A DNA stretch of 64,000 nucleotides, taken from the NCBI RefSeq assembly GCF_004745595.1, contig NZ_SRLH01000006.1:1-64000 (forward strand), in the 5' to 3' direction. Position 1 is the first letter of the stretch, and the number at the start of each line of letters is the position of its first letter. Below are positions 1 to 8,479 of this stretch, piece by piece. The translations under genes and the position numbers were made by a program. This DNA comes from Flavobacterium humi (GTDB taxonomy: Bacteria > Bacteroidota > Bacteroidia > Flavobacteriales > Flavobacteriaceae). The notes under the pieces are model-generated. The model was given only the letters and a program-made list of their open reading frames with translations, was not told where the DNA came from and did no database searches.

Positions 1-121
1 AGGATGGGATGGAACCTTCAACAACTTACCTTTACCGGCAACAGATTACTGGTTTATCGTGTATTATACCGAAGAGAACCAAGATAAAGAGTTTAAATCC
101 CATTTCGCTTTAAAAAGATAA
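1..121 (+). CDS. C-terminal end of a T9SS type B sorting-domain protein (partial)
   Basis: Only the last 39 codons are present (frame begins at base 2, TAA at 119-121). The visible residues fit the end of a type B, gliding-motility-associated C-terminal sorting domain: a WDG near the start, LPATDYWF in the middle and a final EFKSHFALKR. Such domains direct large adhesins and surface proteins through the type IX secretion system. The stop is three bases before the ATG of a PorP/SprF-family gene, the usual neighbour of type B substrates, as SprF is for SprB in Flavobacterium johnsoniae. The function of the missing upstream part cannot be told. Confidence 0.85.
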   Translation, partial: GWDGTFNNLPLPATDYWFIVYYTEENQDKEFKSHFALKR

Positions 122-124
122 ATA

Positions 125-1126
125 ATGAATTTTAAAAAATTATTGTTACTAAGTGTGCTTTTTGTATCACATTTGTCATTTTCGCAAGAAGGAATTGCAG
201 TATATTCTGATTACCTGTCAGACAATTATTATTTGCTTCACCCATCCATGGCAGGAGCTTCAAGCTGTAATAAAGTTAGATTAACCGCCAGACAGCAATG
301 GTTTGGGAACGACGATGCGCCGGCATTACAGACCTTGAGTTATAACGGAACCATCGGTGAGAGCGGAAAATCAGGAATCGGGATAATCCTTTTCAATGAT
401 AAGAACGGTTACCATTCTCAAAAAGGGGCAAAAATAACCTACGCGCACCACATCATGTTTTCCAGAAGTACGACTGATTTGAATCAATTGTCTTTCGGAT
501 TAAGCGCAGGACTGGTTCAGAACCAATTGGATGAAACAAGTTTCGACCTGAATGATTTTGATCCTATTATTGCCGGAATCCTTCAAAAAGCATCTTATAT
601 CAACGTGGATTTTGGAGCTTCTTATAACCTTCTTGATTTTTACACGCATGTAACGGTTAAGAATGCCCTTTTTCAAAGTAGGGACTTATATACGGATTAC
701 GAATCGGATAATTTAAGGAAATATTTGGTGAGCTTCGGATATGTTTTTGGTAATCCGAAGAAATTACTTTGGGAACCGTCTCTTTTATTCCAATTGACAG
801 ACAGAACCAAAGAAAAAGCACTTGATGTTAACATGAAAGCCTATAAAACTATGGATTTCGGGAAATTATGGGCCGGTTTGTCTTACAGAAGAAGTTTCGA
901 TGGGGCGCAGTACATTGACGGTGTGGCTTTGAAAGACCAGAAATTACAATACATTACGCCGATTTTAGGGGTTAATTATAAAAAGTTCATGTTTGCTTAC
1001 ACGTATTCAAATGTGATGGGAGACATCAAGTTCGATACGGGTGGTTTCCACCAGATCACACTTGGAATTGATTTCGGATGTAAAAAAGAGAGATACGATT
1101 GTAATTGCCCTGCGATTAACAATTAA
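125..1126 (+). CDS. PorP/SprF family type IX secretion outer-membrane protein
   Basis: A 333-residue protein with a signal peptide (hydrophobic core about residues 5-18, cleavage near Ser-Gln 20-21) followed by beta-strand-rich sequence. The mature N-terminus has the family pattern YYLLHPSMAG and RLTARQQWFG. Family members are outer-membrane beta-barrels that help secrete or anchor T9SS cargo carrying type B sorting domains. The gene follows the end of such a cargo gene by three bases, so the two are probably co-transcribed and functionally paired. A strong hairpin terminator starts 12 bases after the stop. Family assignment is secure; the specific partnership is inferred from position. Confidence 0.9.
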   Translation: MNFKKLLLLSVLFVSHLSFSQEGIAVYSDYLSDNYYLLHPSMAGASSCNKVRLTARQQWFGNDDAPALQTLSYNGTIGESGKSGIGIILFNDKNGYHSQKGAKITYAHHIMFSRSTTDLNQLSFGLSAGLVQNQLDETSFDLNDFDPIIAGILQKASYINVDFGASYNLLDFYTHVTVKNALFQSRDLYTDYESDNLRKYLVSFGYVFGNPKKLLWEPSLLFQLTDRTKEKALDVNMKAYKTMDFGKLWAGLSYRRSFDGAQYIDGVALKDQKLQYITPILGVNYKKFMFAYTYSNVMGDIKFDTGGFHQITLGIDFGCKKERYDCNCPAINN

Positions 1127-1137
1127 TTATAAAATTT

Positions 1138-1168
1138 GTCCCGATTCTTTCGGGACTATTTTTTTGAT
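1138..1168 (+). terminator. Rho-independent terminator after the porP/sprF-like gene
   Basis: A perfect 7-bp stem, GTCCCGA at 1138-1144 and TCGGGAC at 1150-1156, with a 5-base loop, is followed by TATTTTTTTT. It lies between the porP-like stop and the next plus-strand gene, and it rules out an ATG at 1136 as the start of that gene. Confidence 0.88.
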
Positions 1169-1174
1169 ATATAT

Positions 1175-1684
1175 ATGGTTATTAAAGAAGTAAACGGGAA
1201 ATTCCCGCAAATTCCTGAGGATTGTTTTGTTGCGGAAAATGCAACAATAGTTGGGGATGTTGTTTTTGGCGCCTCTTGCAGTGTTTGGTTCAATGCGGTA
1301 ATTCGCGGAGACGTACATTTTATCAAAATAGGGAATAAGGTCAATATCCAGGATGGTGCTATAATCCATTGTACTTATCAGAAACATCCCACGATCATTG
1401 GGAATAATGTTTCCATAGGGCATAACGCAATTGTGCATGGCTGTACTGTGCACGATAATGTCCTGATAGGCATGGGCGCAATTGTTATGGATAACTGTGT
1501 AATTGAAAGCAATGCTATTGTGGCCGCCGGATCTGTGGTTACGCAAAACACGGTGGTTGAATCCGGGACGATATATGCCGGCATTCCAGCCAGGAAAGTC
1601 AAAGATATCAATGCCAGTGATTTTGCTGGGGAAATCGAGCGTATTTCGAATAATTACGTGATGTATTCCAGCTGGTTCAAGTAA
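1175..1684 (+). CDS. gamma-class carbonic anhydrase-like hexapeptide protein (YrdA/PaaY type)
   Basis: A 169-residue left-handed beta-helix protein made of hexapeptide repeats (I-G-x-x-x-x pattern, about residues 18-150). Three histidines match the metal site of gamma carbonic anhydrases: His65 (AIIH), His83 and His88 (SIGHNAIVHG). Relatives bind zinc or iron and some hydrate CO2, but many YrdA/PaaY-type proteins have little proven activity, so the substrate is uncertain. The open frame extends upstream to 1136, but that stretch is the terminator hairpin of the preceding gene. The ATG at 1175 gives the normal family length, so I use it. Convergent with murI. Confidence 0.88.
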   Translation: MVIKEVNGKFPQIPEDCFVAENATIVGDVVFGASCSVWFNAVIRGDVHFIKIGNKVNIQDGAIIHCTYQKHPTIIGNNVSIGHNAIVHGCTVHDNVLIGMGAIVMDNCVIESNAIVAAGSVVTQNTVVESGTIYAGIPARKVKDINASDFAGEIERISNNYVMYSSWFK

Positions 1685-1691
1685 TATAGTT

Positions 1692-1775
1692 TGCCTTTAG
1701 CCCCGATAGAGCCGGTATCCCTTGTTGCAAACAAGGATTAAGGCGATAGCGGGAACATGGATGGCAGACAATGCC
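1692..1775. repeat. Dispersed hairpin repeat, copy 1 (intergenic, between convergent genes)
   Basis: The gap between two convergent genes holds TAGCCCCGATAG, then a hairpin CCTTGTT-gca-AACAAGG, then GATTAAGGCGATAGCGGGAA. Read on the opposite strand, the element at 40078-40165 has the same flanks (TAGCCCTGATAG and GATTAAAGCGAATAGCAGG) around a different stem. It may also serve as a terminator for both genes, although it lacks a clear T-run. Confidence 0.7.
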
Positions 1776-1793
1776 CGGACCTTTACGCTTCCG

Positions 1794-2573
1794 TTAAAAC
1801 TCCTTTTCAAATACATTTTCCGAAAAGCCCAAAATACCCTTTAGGACTGCCGGATCGCTATTGGCGTAGAATATTTGGCTGCCTTTGGCTGTAGTATTGT
1901 TCAGTAAGTTATTTTTCTCTAAAACGGCTTTGGTTTGCCTGGCTACGGCTTCGCCTGAATCAATGATTTTAACATGCTCCGGGATGATTTTCTTAATGGC
2001 GGGAATCAGGTAAGGGTAATGGCTGCAACCCAGGACAAGATAGTCGATATTGGTGTCAATCATAGGTTGGAGGTAGCTTTTGAGCAAGGCGGTCATTTCT
2101 TCGGATTCGATCTGGCCGGCTTCTATAAGTTCCACAAGCCCGTGGCCCACCTGTTCTATTATTTTGGTAGTTTGGTAACTTTCCACCTGACGGTTGAATA
2201 ATTCGCTATTAAGCGTTCCCTGTGTGGCCAAAATGCCTATGGTTTGTGTTTCGGATAAATGGGCGGCAGGTTTTATCGCAGGTTCTATCCCTATAAAAGG
2301 CACATCGTATTTAGCGCGGAGTTCCTTGATGGCATTTGTTGTTGCGGTATTGCAGGCCACAACTATGATTTTACAGTTTTGTTCCAAAAGGAAATCGACA
2401 TTCTTGCAGGATAGATCAATTATTTCCTGTTTGGGACGTTTTCCGTAAGGGGCATTTTTGCTGTCAGCCAGGTATATGGTGTTTTCGTGTGGAAGTAATT
2501 GGTGGATTTCTTTCCAGATGGAGGTCCCCCCTACTCCGGAATCAAAAAGGCCTATTGGATTTGTGCTGCTCAT
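1794..2573 (-). CDS. murI: glutamate racemase
   Basis: A 259-residue protein that interconverts L- and D-glutamate, supplying D-Glu for peptidoglycan. The N-terminal GLFDSGVGG motif, the APYG segment, and the two catalytic cysteines Cys74 (VVACNTAT) and Cys183 (LGCSHYP) are all present at normal spacing, and the length is typical. It lies downstream of the porG-uppS-bamA-ompH-ompH run but beyond a strong terminator (2588-2625), so it probably has its own promoter or depends on readthrough. I see no sign of truncation. Confidence 0.96.
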   Translation of the reverse strand: MSSTNPIGLFDSGVGGTSIWKEIHQLLPHENTIYLADSKNAPYGKRPKQEIIDLSCKNVDFLLEQNCKIIVVACNTATTNAIKELRAKYDVPFIGIEPAIKPAAHLSETQTIGILATQGTLNSELFNRQVESYQTTKIIEQVGHGLVELIEAGQIESEEMTALLKSYLQPMIDTNIDYLVLGCSHYPYLIPAIKKIIPEHVKIIDSGEAVARQTKAVLEKNNLLNNTTAKGSQIFYANSDPAVLKGILGFSENVFEKEF

Positions 2574-2587
2574 AAAACAAATGTAAA

Positions 2588-2625
2588 AAAAAACTGTCTC
2601 GCTTTTTAGAACGAGACAGTTTTTA
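2588..2625 (-). terminator. Terminator after the bamA-ompH operon
   Basis: Long inverted repeat AAAAACTGTCTCG / CGAGACAGTTTTT with a short loop. On the minus strand it sits just after the last ompH gene and before murI. Confidence 0.88.
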
Positions 2626-2641
2626 ATTTATTTTGGAAAGA

Positions 2642-3139
2642 TTAGAATTTTAATTCTTTCTTAACATCTTCCATTAAGTTTGGCCCGTCAGCAAGGATTA
2701 AACTAGCAGAATCAACCACATATTGGTATCCTTTCGCTTTTCCTACTTTGATGATCGCTGCTTTGGCTTTATCCATGATAGGCTTAACGATTTCCATTTC
2801 TTTATCCTGCAATTGTTTTTGAGCAGTATCCCTGAATTGTTGGATACGTTGTCCCATATCTTGCATTTCTTTAGCACGGGTTTCATTTACAGCTTCTGTT
2901 TGAGTAGAAGCTTCCCCTTCGTATTTTTTCATTTTCGTTTGGTATTCAGTAACCATGGTAGAATAATCAGCATCGAAAGTTTTGCTTAATTTTTCCAATT
3001 GTGCTTTCGCAGAAGTCATTTCAGGCATTTTAGCTAATAACTCATTTACATCGATATGTGCGGTTTTAGTTTGCGCATTCATTTGAGTTGCACCGAAAAA
3101 TAGTACTGCTGCAATAAATAAATTTTTAATCTGTTTCAT
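2642..3139 (-). CDS. OmpH/Skp family periplasmic chaperone (short)
   Basis: A 165-residue protein with a signal peptide (cleavage near NAQ, residues 21-23). The mature part opens with the family beta strand (TAHIDVNELLAKMPE) and continues as a long alpha-helical arm rich in Lys, Glu and Gln, ending in the strand-forming YQYVVDSASLIL segment. Skp trimers hold unfolded outer-membrane proteins in the periplasm and deliver them to BamA. It is the last gene of the porG-uppS-bamA-ompH-ompH run, 42 bases after a longer paralogue, and is followed by a terminator. Normal family length. Confidence 0.93.
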   Translation of the reverse strand: MKQIKNLFIAAVLFFGATQMNAQTKTAHIDVNELLAKMPEMTSAKAQLEKLSKTFDADYSTMVTEYQTKMKKYEGEASTQTEAVNETRAKEMQDMGQRIQQFRDTAQKQLQDKEMEIVKPIMDKAKAAIIKVGKAKGYQYVVDSASLILADGPNLMEDVKKELKF

Positions 3140-3181
3140 CGTTTTTGTATTAGTGTAATTTAATTTTAATTTTTGTTCTCG

Positions 3182-4186
3182 TTAATTTTTGTTTTTCTCT
3201 TCTTTCGCTTTCTTGGCAGCTTCTCTGTCAGCGGCTATTTTCTTCTTTCTTTCCTCGAGTGCTTTTTTGCGGTCCTCGAGTGCTTTTTTGTTATTTTCAA
3301 TCGCTTTTAAGCGTGCTTCTTCTTTGCTTGCTTTGATAGAATCCAAGGCAGCTTTTTTATCTTCCGCTTTATTGAAGTTTTCCGCTGCTGTCTTATTCGC
3401 TGCCGAAGTTGTATCAGTGGCAACGGCAGTGCCGGATTTTTTCGCTTTTTGCTCTTCAATTAGTTTTTTGCGCCTTGCTTCGTAATCTTTCCTTTTTTGT
3501 TCTGCAGCCAGTCTTTTTTCTTCTATTGATTTTTCGCGGGCTGCTTTTTTCTCATCCAAAATCCTTTGCCTTTCGGCCAAAGCCGGATTGTCATCTATTT
3601 TGTTTTCCTTGTTTTCTTTTTCTTCCTGGGCCTTTAACTGCTTCCTGCTCATTTCCTCTCTTTTTTCAGATCGGGTGATGGTACGCACTACCTGGTCGCT
3701 GATGTCAAATTTTTTGGCAGAGAAAAGCATCGTCATATCTGAGGATTTGTCAAAGATAAAATCATAACCTTTGGCTTCCGCAATATCCTGGACAGCTGTG
3801 AAAACCTGGTCCTGTACCGGTTTGGTAATAGATGTTTTCTGGACGGAAAGGTCTCCATTAGGGCCGAACCGTTTTTGCTGGTAATCCAGTAATTCATTTT
3901 CAAGGAACTTGATTTCCGCTTCACGTTCGTCTATAAGCTCTTTGGTTAGCAAAGCTCTTTCAGACTTAAGGAGGTCTTTCATTTTGGTGATATCGTTTTT
4001 CTTAACTTCGATATCCTGTTTCCATTTTTGTGCTTTTTGTTCCAATTGCATGGAAGCTTCTTTATAATCCGGTACATTTTCAAGGATGTAATCCATATCG
4101 ATATACCCGATTTTCACTCCAATTTTAGACTGAGCATTAGCTAAGGCAGATACAAAAACGATAAGCAATAAAAAACTTTTTCTCAT
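3182..4186 (-). CDS. OmpH/Skp family periplasmic chaperone with long charged tail
   Basis: A 334-residue protein. A signal peptide (cleavage near NAQ, residues 17-19) precedes a Skp-type domain (about residues 22-170; IGYIDMDYILENVPDY start, long helical arm, then a closing GYDFIFDKSSDMTM segment). The rest, about residues 175-334, is a highly charged Lys/Glu/Arg/Ala-rich segment predicted to be helical or disordered, with repeats such as KKALEDRKKALEERKKK. This tail roughly doubles the usual Skp length. It lies between bamA (40 bases upstream) and the short ompH gene, as in other Flavobacterium genomes. Its role in outer-membrane protein folding is inferred from the family and the neighbours. 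Confidence 0.92.
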   Translation of the reverse strand: MRKSFLLLIVFVSALANAQSKIGVKIGYIDMDYILENVPDYKEASMQLEQKAQKWKQDIEVKKNDITKMKDLLKSERALLTKELIDEREAEIKFLENELLDYQQKRFGPNGDLSVQKTSITKPVQDQVFTAVQDIAEAKGYDFIFDKSSDMTMLFSAKKFDISDQVVRTITRSEKREEMSRKQLKAQEEKENKENKIDDNPALAERQRILDEKKAAREKSIEEKRLAAEQKRKDYEARRKKLIEEQKAKKSGTAVATDTTSAANKTAAENFNKAEDKKAALDSIKASKEEARLKAIENNKKALEDRKKALEERKKKIAADREAAKKAKEEKNKN

Positions 4187-4226
4187 AAGCTTGAAATATT
4201 AAGTTCAACTATCATGCCAAATATAG

Positions 4227-6947
4227 TTAAAATTGTTGACCTATTATAAAATGTGTTTCCCAACCATTTTTAGGGCCGTTCGGAGTAATAGAATCAAAAC
4301 CATGTCCGAAATCAATTCCCAACAATCCGAATGCCGGCATAAAGATACGCAAACCAACACCTGCAGAACGTTTTAAGGCAAATGGGTTATATTCCTGGAA
4401 ATCTTTATAGGCCGCTCCTGCTTCCACAAAAGTCAGGGCATAAATCGATGCCGCCTGCTTCAATGTTATTGGATAACGTAATTCCAGTGAGAATTTATTG
4501 TATACGGTAGCCCCAATTTGTTCTCCGGCTCTTGAACCTTCAGTAACGATAGGGGTTAAGGAGTTGTTCGGATAACCTCTTAATTGGATGGTTTCCCTTC
4601 CGTCCATGGAATAGTTTGCCAATCCGTCCCCGCCAAGATAGAATCTTTCGAAAGGAACAATACCTCTTTCGCTGTTGTAAGCGCCCATGAAACCGAATTC
4701 CCCTAAAGAACGCAAAACCAACTGATCCCAGATTTTAGTATACCATTCGGCTTTGAATTTGATTTTGTAATATTCCAGCCAGTTGAATTTCTTCTGGTCC
4801 ACCTTGCTTTGGTCCGCATCGGCATCTTGGTAGTTGTCTACCTGCATGTAACCGGTCTGGTTGTTGTTATTCGTCCCGAAGGTAAGGTAATCTCCTTCCT
4901 GAGCGGTGTACCCGCTGTTGTTAGGAATTGGGGAAATACCTGAATTAGATGTAAATTTCCTTTTGTATTCCTGTTGGTTTGCTAAATTTCCGTAATCTAC
5001 CCCATTGAATAAAGAGTATGGCAAAGTCATTTTCGCAGAAACGCTGAACTCTGATCCATACATTGGGAAAATAGGGTTTGTTCCTTTATTGTTTCGGCTC
5101 AAGCCAATAGTATAAGCTAAGTTTCGTGAAGTACCGTCTCCAAAAGTAAACAATCCCACGTTGTAATTGTTTAAGTCATAATGCTGGTAACTTACGGCAT
5201 GTGAAAGCACGAAATAGTTGTCCGGAACCTGTAATCTTTTGGCAAGGCCGACAGAAGCCGTAAAAATATTGAAGCTTTTTGAACGGTCTACCTTATTGTT
5301 TATGTAATTGTTCGAATATTGTTTACTGTAGGATATCGAGCTTGAAAACTGTATAGGTTTTTTACCTCCGAACCATGGCTCTGAAAAAGAGAAACTATAC
5401 GTCTGGAAATAAGTGCTTCCCTGCAAACGAAGCGATAATTTCTGGCCGTCACCCATCGGGAGCGGTTTGTAAGAATCTTTTTTGAAGATATTGGCAATGG
5501 AGAAATTGTTGAAAGACAATCCAAGGGTTCCGATGAAGCCTCCGCCTCCGTAACCTCCCTGAAGTTCTATCTGGCTGGCTCCTTTTTCAACCAAGTTGTA
5601 TTTGATGTCTACGGTTCCGGCTGCCGGGTCTACGTTTTCGAAATCCGGTTTGATCGCTTCGGCATCAAAAAAGCCTAACTGACCAATTTCACGGATGGTT
5701 CTCACTAACGTCTCTTTACTGTACACATCTCCCGGTTTGGTATGAAGCTCCCTGTAAATTACCTTGTCGTTTGTTTTGTCGTTCCCAACTACGGAAATTT
5801 TATTGAAGTAAGCCAAAGGTCCTTCCGTTACACGGATTTCCATGTCGATAGTGTCGTTTACCGTAGAAACTTCAACAGGATTTATGCTCGAGAACAGGTA
5901 ACCGTTGTTTTGGTATAAGTTCGTCAGGTCTTCACCGTCCGGTTTAGAATTGTCGGCAATTCTTTTCTGAAGCAAAACACCATTGTAGACATCTCCTTTT
6001 TTGATGCCCAGGATTTTGCCTAACAGCTGGTCGTTATAAACTGTATTTCCAAGGAATTTAATATCACCGAAATAGTATTTGTCACCTTCTTCGATATTTA
6101 ATTTTATGACCAAAGCGTTTTTGTCTTTGTTGAAGGAAACCGAATCAGAAGTGACACGGGCATCACGGTAACCGTTTTCTTTGTATTTGTCTACAATGGA
6201 AACCAGATCTTCCTTGTATTTTTCCTTGATGTATTTTGAGGCTTTGAAAATGTGCAAAGGGCTTCTTTGCTTGGTGTTTTTCATGGCACGCCTTATTTTC
6301 CCATCGGTCATCTGGGTATTGCCTTCGATGATGATTTTCGCGATTTTGACTTTGTCTCCTTTGTCAACATTTACCACCATATTCACATGGTTGGGTTCTG
6401 TTGCATCTTCAGAAGTGATAATATTTACTTTCGTATTGAAATAACCGTCTTTTTTGTATTTGTTTTCGATGTAGTATTTGGTAGTCGTAATAAGGTTTTC
6501 GTTTACGATCTTTTCGGCGGTAAGCCCATTATCCTTGATAAGTGTCTCAACAGCTGATTTTTTAACGCCTACGAATTTAACTTCCTTAAGCTTAGGAAGT
6601 TCGTTGATGTTTAATTCCAATGAAATACTGTCTCCTTCAATGGCGTCCACGTAAAAATTCACGTCATTGAAAAGCCCTAATTTCCAAAGTTTTTTGATGG
6701 AATTACTGATTTCTTCACCCGGAACGGTAATTTTCTGGCCTTTTTCCAATCCGGCAAACGTTGTTACGGTTTGCTCGTTATAGCTGATTTTACCAGTTAC
6801 GCTAACTTTTTTTAAGATGTAGATTTTGCCTTGGTCAAAGGGAAGGCGGTCTTGTGCGATACTCTGTATTGTACTACCTAAAAATAAAAATAACAGTACT
6901 AACTTAATACTGTTTGAGATGTTAAATAAATTATTTAATCTGTTCAC
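4227..6947 (-). CDS. bamA: outer-membrane protein assembly factor BamA, GTG start proposed
   Basis: Central subunit of the complex that inserts beta-barrels into the outer membrane. N-terminal POTRA repeats (about residues 40-430 of the proposed protein) precede a C-terminal barrel carrying the conserved loop motif IQLRGYP ((V/I)RG(F/Y) type) and ending in an aromatic Phe. The open frame runs back to an ATG at 7034, deep inside uppS, but those 29 extra residues precede a clear signal peptide (NSIKLVLLFLFLGSTIQSIAQ begins soon after) and do not look like one. GTG at 6947 gives 906 residues with a normal signal peptide and a 17-base overlap with uppS. The family call is certain; the start is inferred. 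Confidence 0.93.
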   Translation of the reverse strand: MNRLNNLFNISNSIKLVLLFLFLGSTIQSIAQDRLPFDQGKIYILKKVSVTGKISYNEQTVTTFAGLEKGQKITVPGEEISNSIKKLWKLGLFNDVNFYVDAIEGDSISLELNINELPKLKEVKFVGVKKSAVETLIKDNGLTAEKIVNENLITTTKYYIENKYKKDGYFNTKVNIITSEDATEPNHVNMVVNVDKGDKVKIAKIIIEGNTQMTDGKIRRAMKNTKQRSPLHIFKASKYIKEKYKEDLVSIVDKYKENGYRDARVTSDSVSFNKDKNALVIKLNIEEGDKYYFGDIKFLGNTVYNDQLLGKILGIKKGDVYNGVLLQKRIADNSKPDGEDLTNLYQNNGYLFSSINPVEVSTVNDTIDMEIRVTEGPLAYFNKISVVGNDKTNDKVIYRELHTKPGDVYSKETLVRTIREIGQLGFFDAEAIKPDFENVDPAAGTVDIKYNLVEKGASQIELQGGYGGGGFIGTLGLSFNNFSIANIFKKDSYKPLPMGDGQKLSLRLQGSTYFQTYSFSFSEPWFGGKKPIQFSSSISYSKQYSNNYINNKVDRSKSFNIFTASVGLAKRLQVPDNYFVLSHAVSYQHYDLNNYNVGLFTFGDGTSRNLAYTIGLSRNNKGTNPIFPMYGSEFSVSAKMTLPYSLFNGVDYGNLANQQEYKRKFTSNSGISPIPNNSGYTAQEGDYLTFGTNNNNQTGYMQVDNYQDADADQSKVDQKKFNWLEYYKIKFKAEWYTKIWDQLVLRSLGEFGFMGAYNSERGIVPFERFYLGGDGLANYSMDGRETIQLRGYPNNSLTPIVTEGSRAGEQIGATVYNKFSLELRYPITLKQAASIYALTFVEAGAAYKDFQEYNPFALKRSAGVGLRIFMPAFGLLGIDFGHGFDSITPNGPKNGWETHFIIGQQF

Positions 6948-7671
6948 TTGTTTTTCCAAATCTACGTTCTCTTTTTTGATAGCTAATAATGGCTTCATAT
7001 AAATTTTCTTCACTAAAATCGGGCCACAAAACATCTATGAAATAAAATTCTGCGTAGGCAATCTGCCATAGGAGAAAATTACTGATGCGGTGTTCGCCAC
7101 TGGTTCTTATCACTAAATCTACATCGGGTAAATTATGCGTGTAAAGATGATTATTTATTATGGATTCATCAATAGAATCGATTGAAATTATATTATTTTT
7201 AACTTTAGTTGTTATTTTTTTAACAGCATTTATGATTTCTTCCCTGGAACCGTAGCTTAAGGCCAGCGTAAGGGTCATGCGTGTGTTGTTTTTGGTCCTT
7301 TCTATTACCTCAGAAAGTTCTTTTTGAACCGATTTGGGAAGGCTTTCGAAATTCCCGATTGAATTTAGCCGGATGTTGTTTTTAATCAATGTTTCCAGTT
7401 CCTTTTTCAGGGAGTTGATGAGCAGTTTCATCAGCGTATCTACTTCTAATTTGGGCCTGTTCCAGTTTTCCGTTGAAAAAGCATAAAGCGTCAGGTTTTC
7501 AATACCCAACTTGGCGCAGGCTTCTACCGTTGTTTTTACGGATTTGGTCCCGTTTTCATGCCCGAAAGCACGCAACATGCCCTGCTGTTTCGCCCAACGG
7601 CCGTTCCCGTCCATGATGATGGCCAGGTGTCTGGGTAAATTATCGGTATTTATGGCAGAAAGTAAACTCAT
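6931..7671 (-). CDS. uppS: isoprenyl transferase (undecaprenyl diphosphate synthase)
   Basis: A 246-residue cis-prenyltransferase that adds isopentenyl units to farnesyl diphosphate to make the undecaprenyl carrier for peptidoglycan and other envelope polymers. Catalytic Asp21 lies in HLAIIMDGNGRWA, and the later motifs LYAFSTENWNRP, LALSYGSREEI, DLVIRTSGEHRISNF and FIDVLWPDF follow in order. It starts 5 bases after the porG stop and its end overlaps the proposed bamA start, so the three are translated from one message. Length and motifs are complete. Confidence 0.96.
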   Translation of the reverse strand: MSLLSAINTDNLPRHLAIIMDGNGRWAKQQGMLRAFGHENGTKSVKTTVEACAKLGIENLTLYAFSTENWNRPKLEVDTLMKLLINSLKKELETLIKNNIRLNSIGNFESLPKSVQKELSEVIERTKNNTRMTLTLALSYGSREEIINAVKKITTKVKNNIISIDSIDESIINNHLYTHNLPDVDLVIRTSGEHRISNFLLWQIAYAEFYFIDVLWPDFSEENLYEAIISYQKRERRFGKTSEQIK

Positions 7672-7676
7672 GGAAA

Positions 7677-8360
7677 TTATTCTTTACAATAACAAGGTTT
7701 GTTGCCAAAAGTATAGGTTAAGGTCACACCGGTAAATACATACCAGTCGTTACTGTTGATATTACCAAATTTTAAACTGTCAAAGTTACCATTTTTAGGC
7801 AAACTTCCGTCAATATCATCTGTAAAAGTATACCTGGCGCCAGCTTCAAGCCCTAAAACGAAGTTGTCTGCGATTTTCATCTTCAACCCGCCGATGATAG
7901 GAAGTGCCAAATGGCCGCCTTTGCCTTCATTGTAATACTTGCCGCCGATTACGTATAATTTATCGGACGTAAAATAACTTAATCCCGTGTAAATGTATGG
8001 AGTGGAGAAAAATCCCGGTTCGTGCAGGTTGAAATCAAAAAAATTGAATTCGAAACCACCTGAAAATTCCGTGATGGTATTCCCGAAACCTAAAGCCCTT
8101 TCCTTTCTTGAAATCAAATCGGATTGGGAATCAAAAGCTTTTACTTTAGACATCATGGCCGAAAAACGCCACGAATACCGCGGATTCCTGTTCCATTTGT
8201 ATAAAATTCCAAAAGCAGGCTGGTTGGGAGCTATATAATTGGTCTTACCTACATCTCCTATGAAATTACTTCCGCCGGCAAAAATACCAAACTCGTGAAT
8301 TTGGGCATTAGCCATCTGAAACAGAAAGAATAAGGTTAAAATGTACGTTGTTTTTTTCAT
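7677..8360 (-). CDS. porG: type IX secretion system protein PorG (DUF6089 family)
   Basis: A 227-residue outer-membrane beta-barrel protein. The signal peptide ends near ANAQ, followed by IHEFGIFAGGSNFIGDVG, a pattern typical of the DUF6089/PorG family, and by alternating strands up to YVFTGVTLTYTFG. PorG is an outer-membrane component associated with the T9SS PorK/PorN ring in the periplasm. The frame is open back to 8399, but a good promoter (8378-8406) covers that part, so the ATG at 8360 is used. First gene of the porG-uppS-bamA-ompH-ompH unit. The family call rests on recognised sequence style and well-known synteny. Confidence 0.85.
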   Translation of the reverse strand: MKKTTYILTLFFLFQMANAQIHEFGIFAGGSNFIGDVGKTNYIAPNQPAFGILYKWNRNPRYSWRFSAMMSKVKAFDSQSDLISRKERALGFGNTITEFSGGFEFNFFDFNLHEPGFFSTPYIYTGLSYFTSDKLYVIGGKYYNEGKGGHLALPIIGGLKMKIADNFVLGLEAGARYTFTDDIDGSLPKNGNFDSLKFGNINSNDWYVFTGVTLTYTFGNKPCYCKE

Positions 8361-8377
8361 CAATTTTAAATAGGGTG

Positions 8378-8406
8378 CAAATATAATAATTCTGGCCACT
8401 TTACAA
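8378..8406 (-). promoter_or_regulatory. Promoter of the porG-uppS-bamA operon
   Basis: On the minus strand, TATATTTG (8385-8378) matches the Bacteroidota -7 element TAnnTTTG, and TTG (8406-8404) lies 18 bases upstream as a -33 element. The start of transcription would be near 8370, about 10 bases before the porG ATG. Confidence 0.72.
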
Positions 8407-8479
8407 AGTGAAATATTACATCCGGGGTTAATTTATTTTTAAAACGGAAAATAAAGTATTGTAGTATTGGAGCGGGAAA

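Noticed and set aside
1127..1546. Long minus-strand open frame opposite the carbonic-anhydrase-like gene.
   Set aside because: It is the antisense shadow of a well-supported hexapeptide-repeat gene and has no protein-like features.
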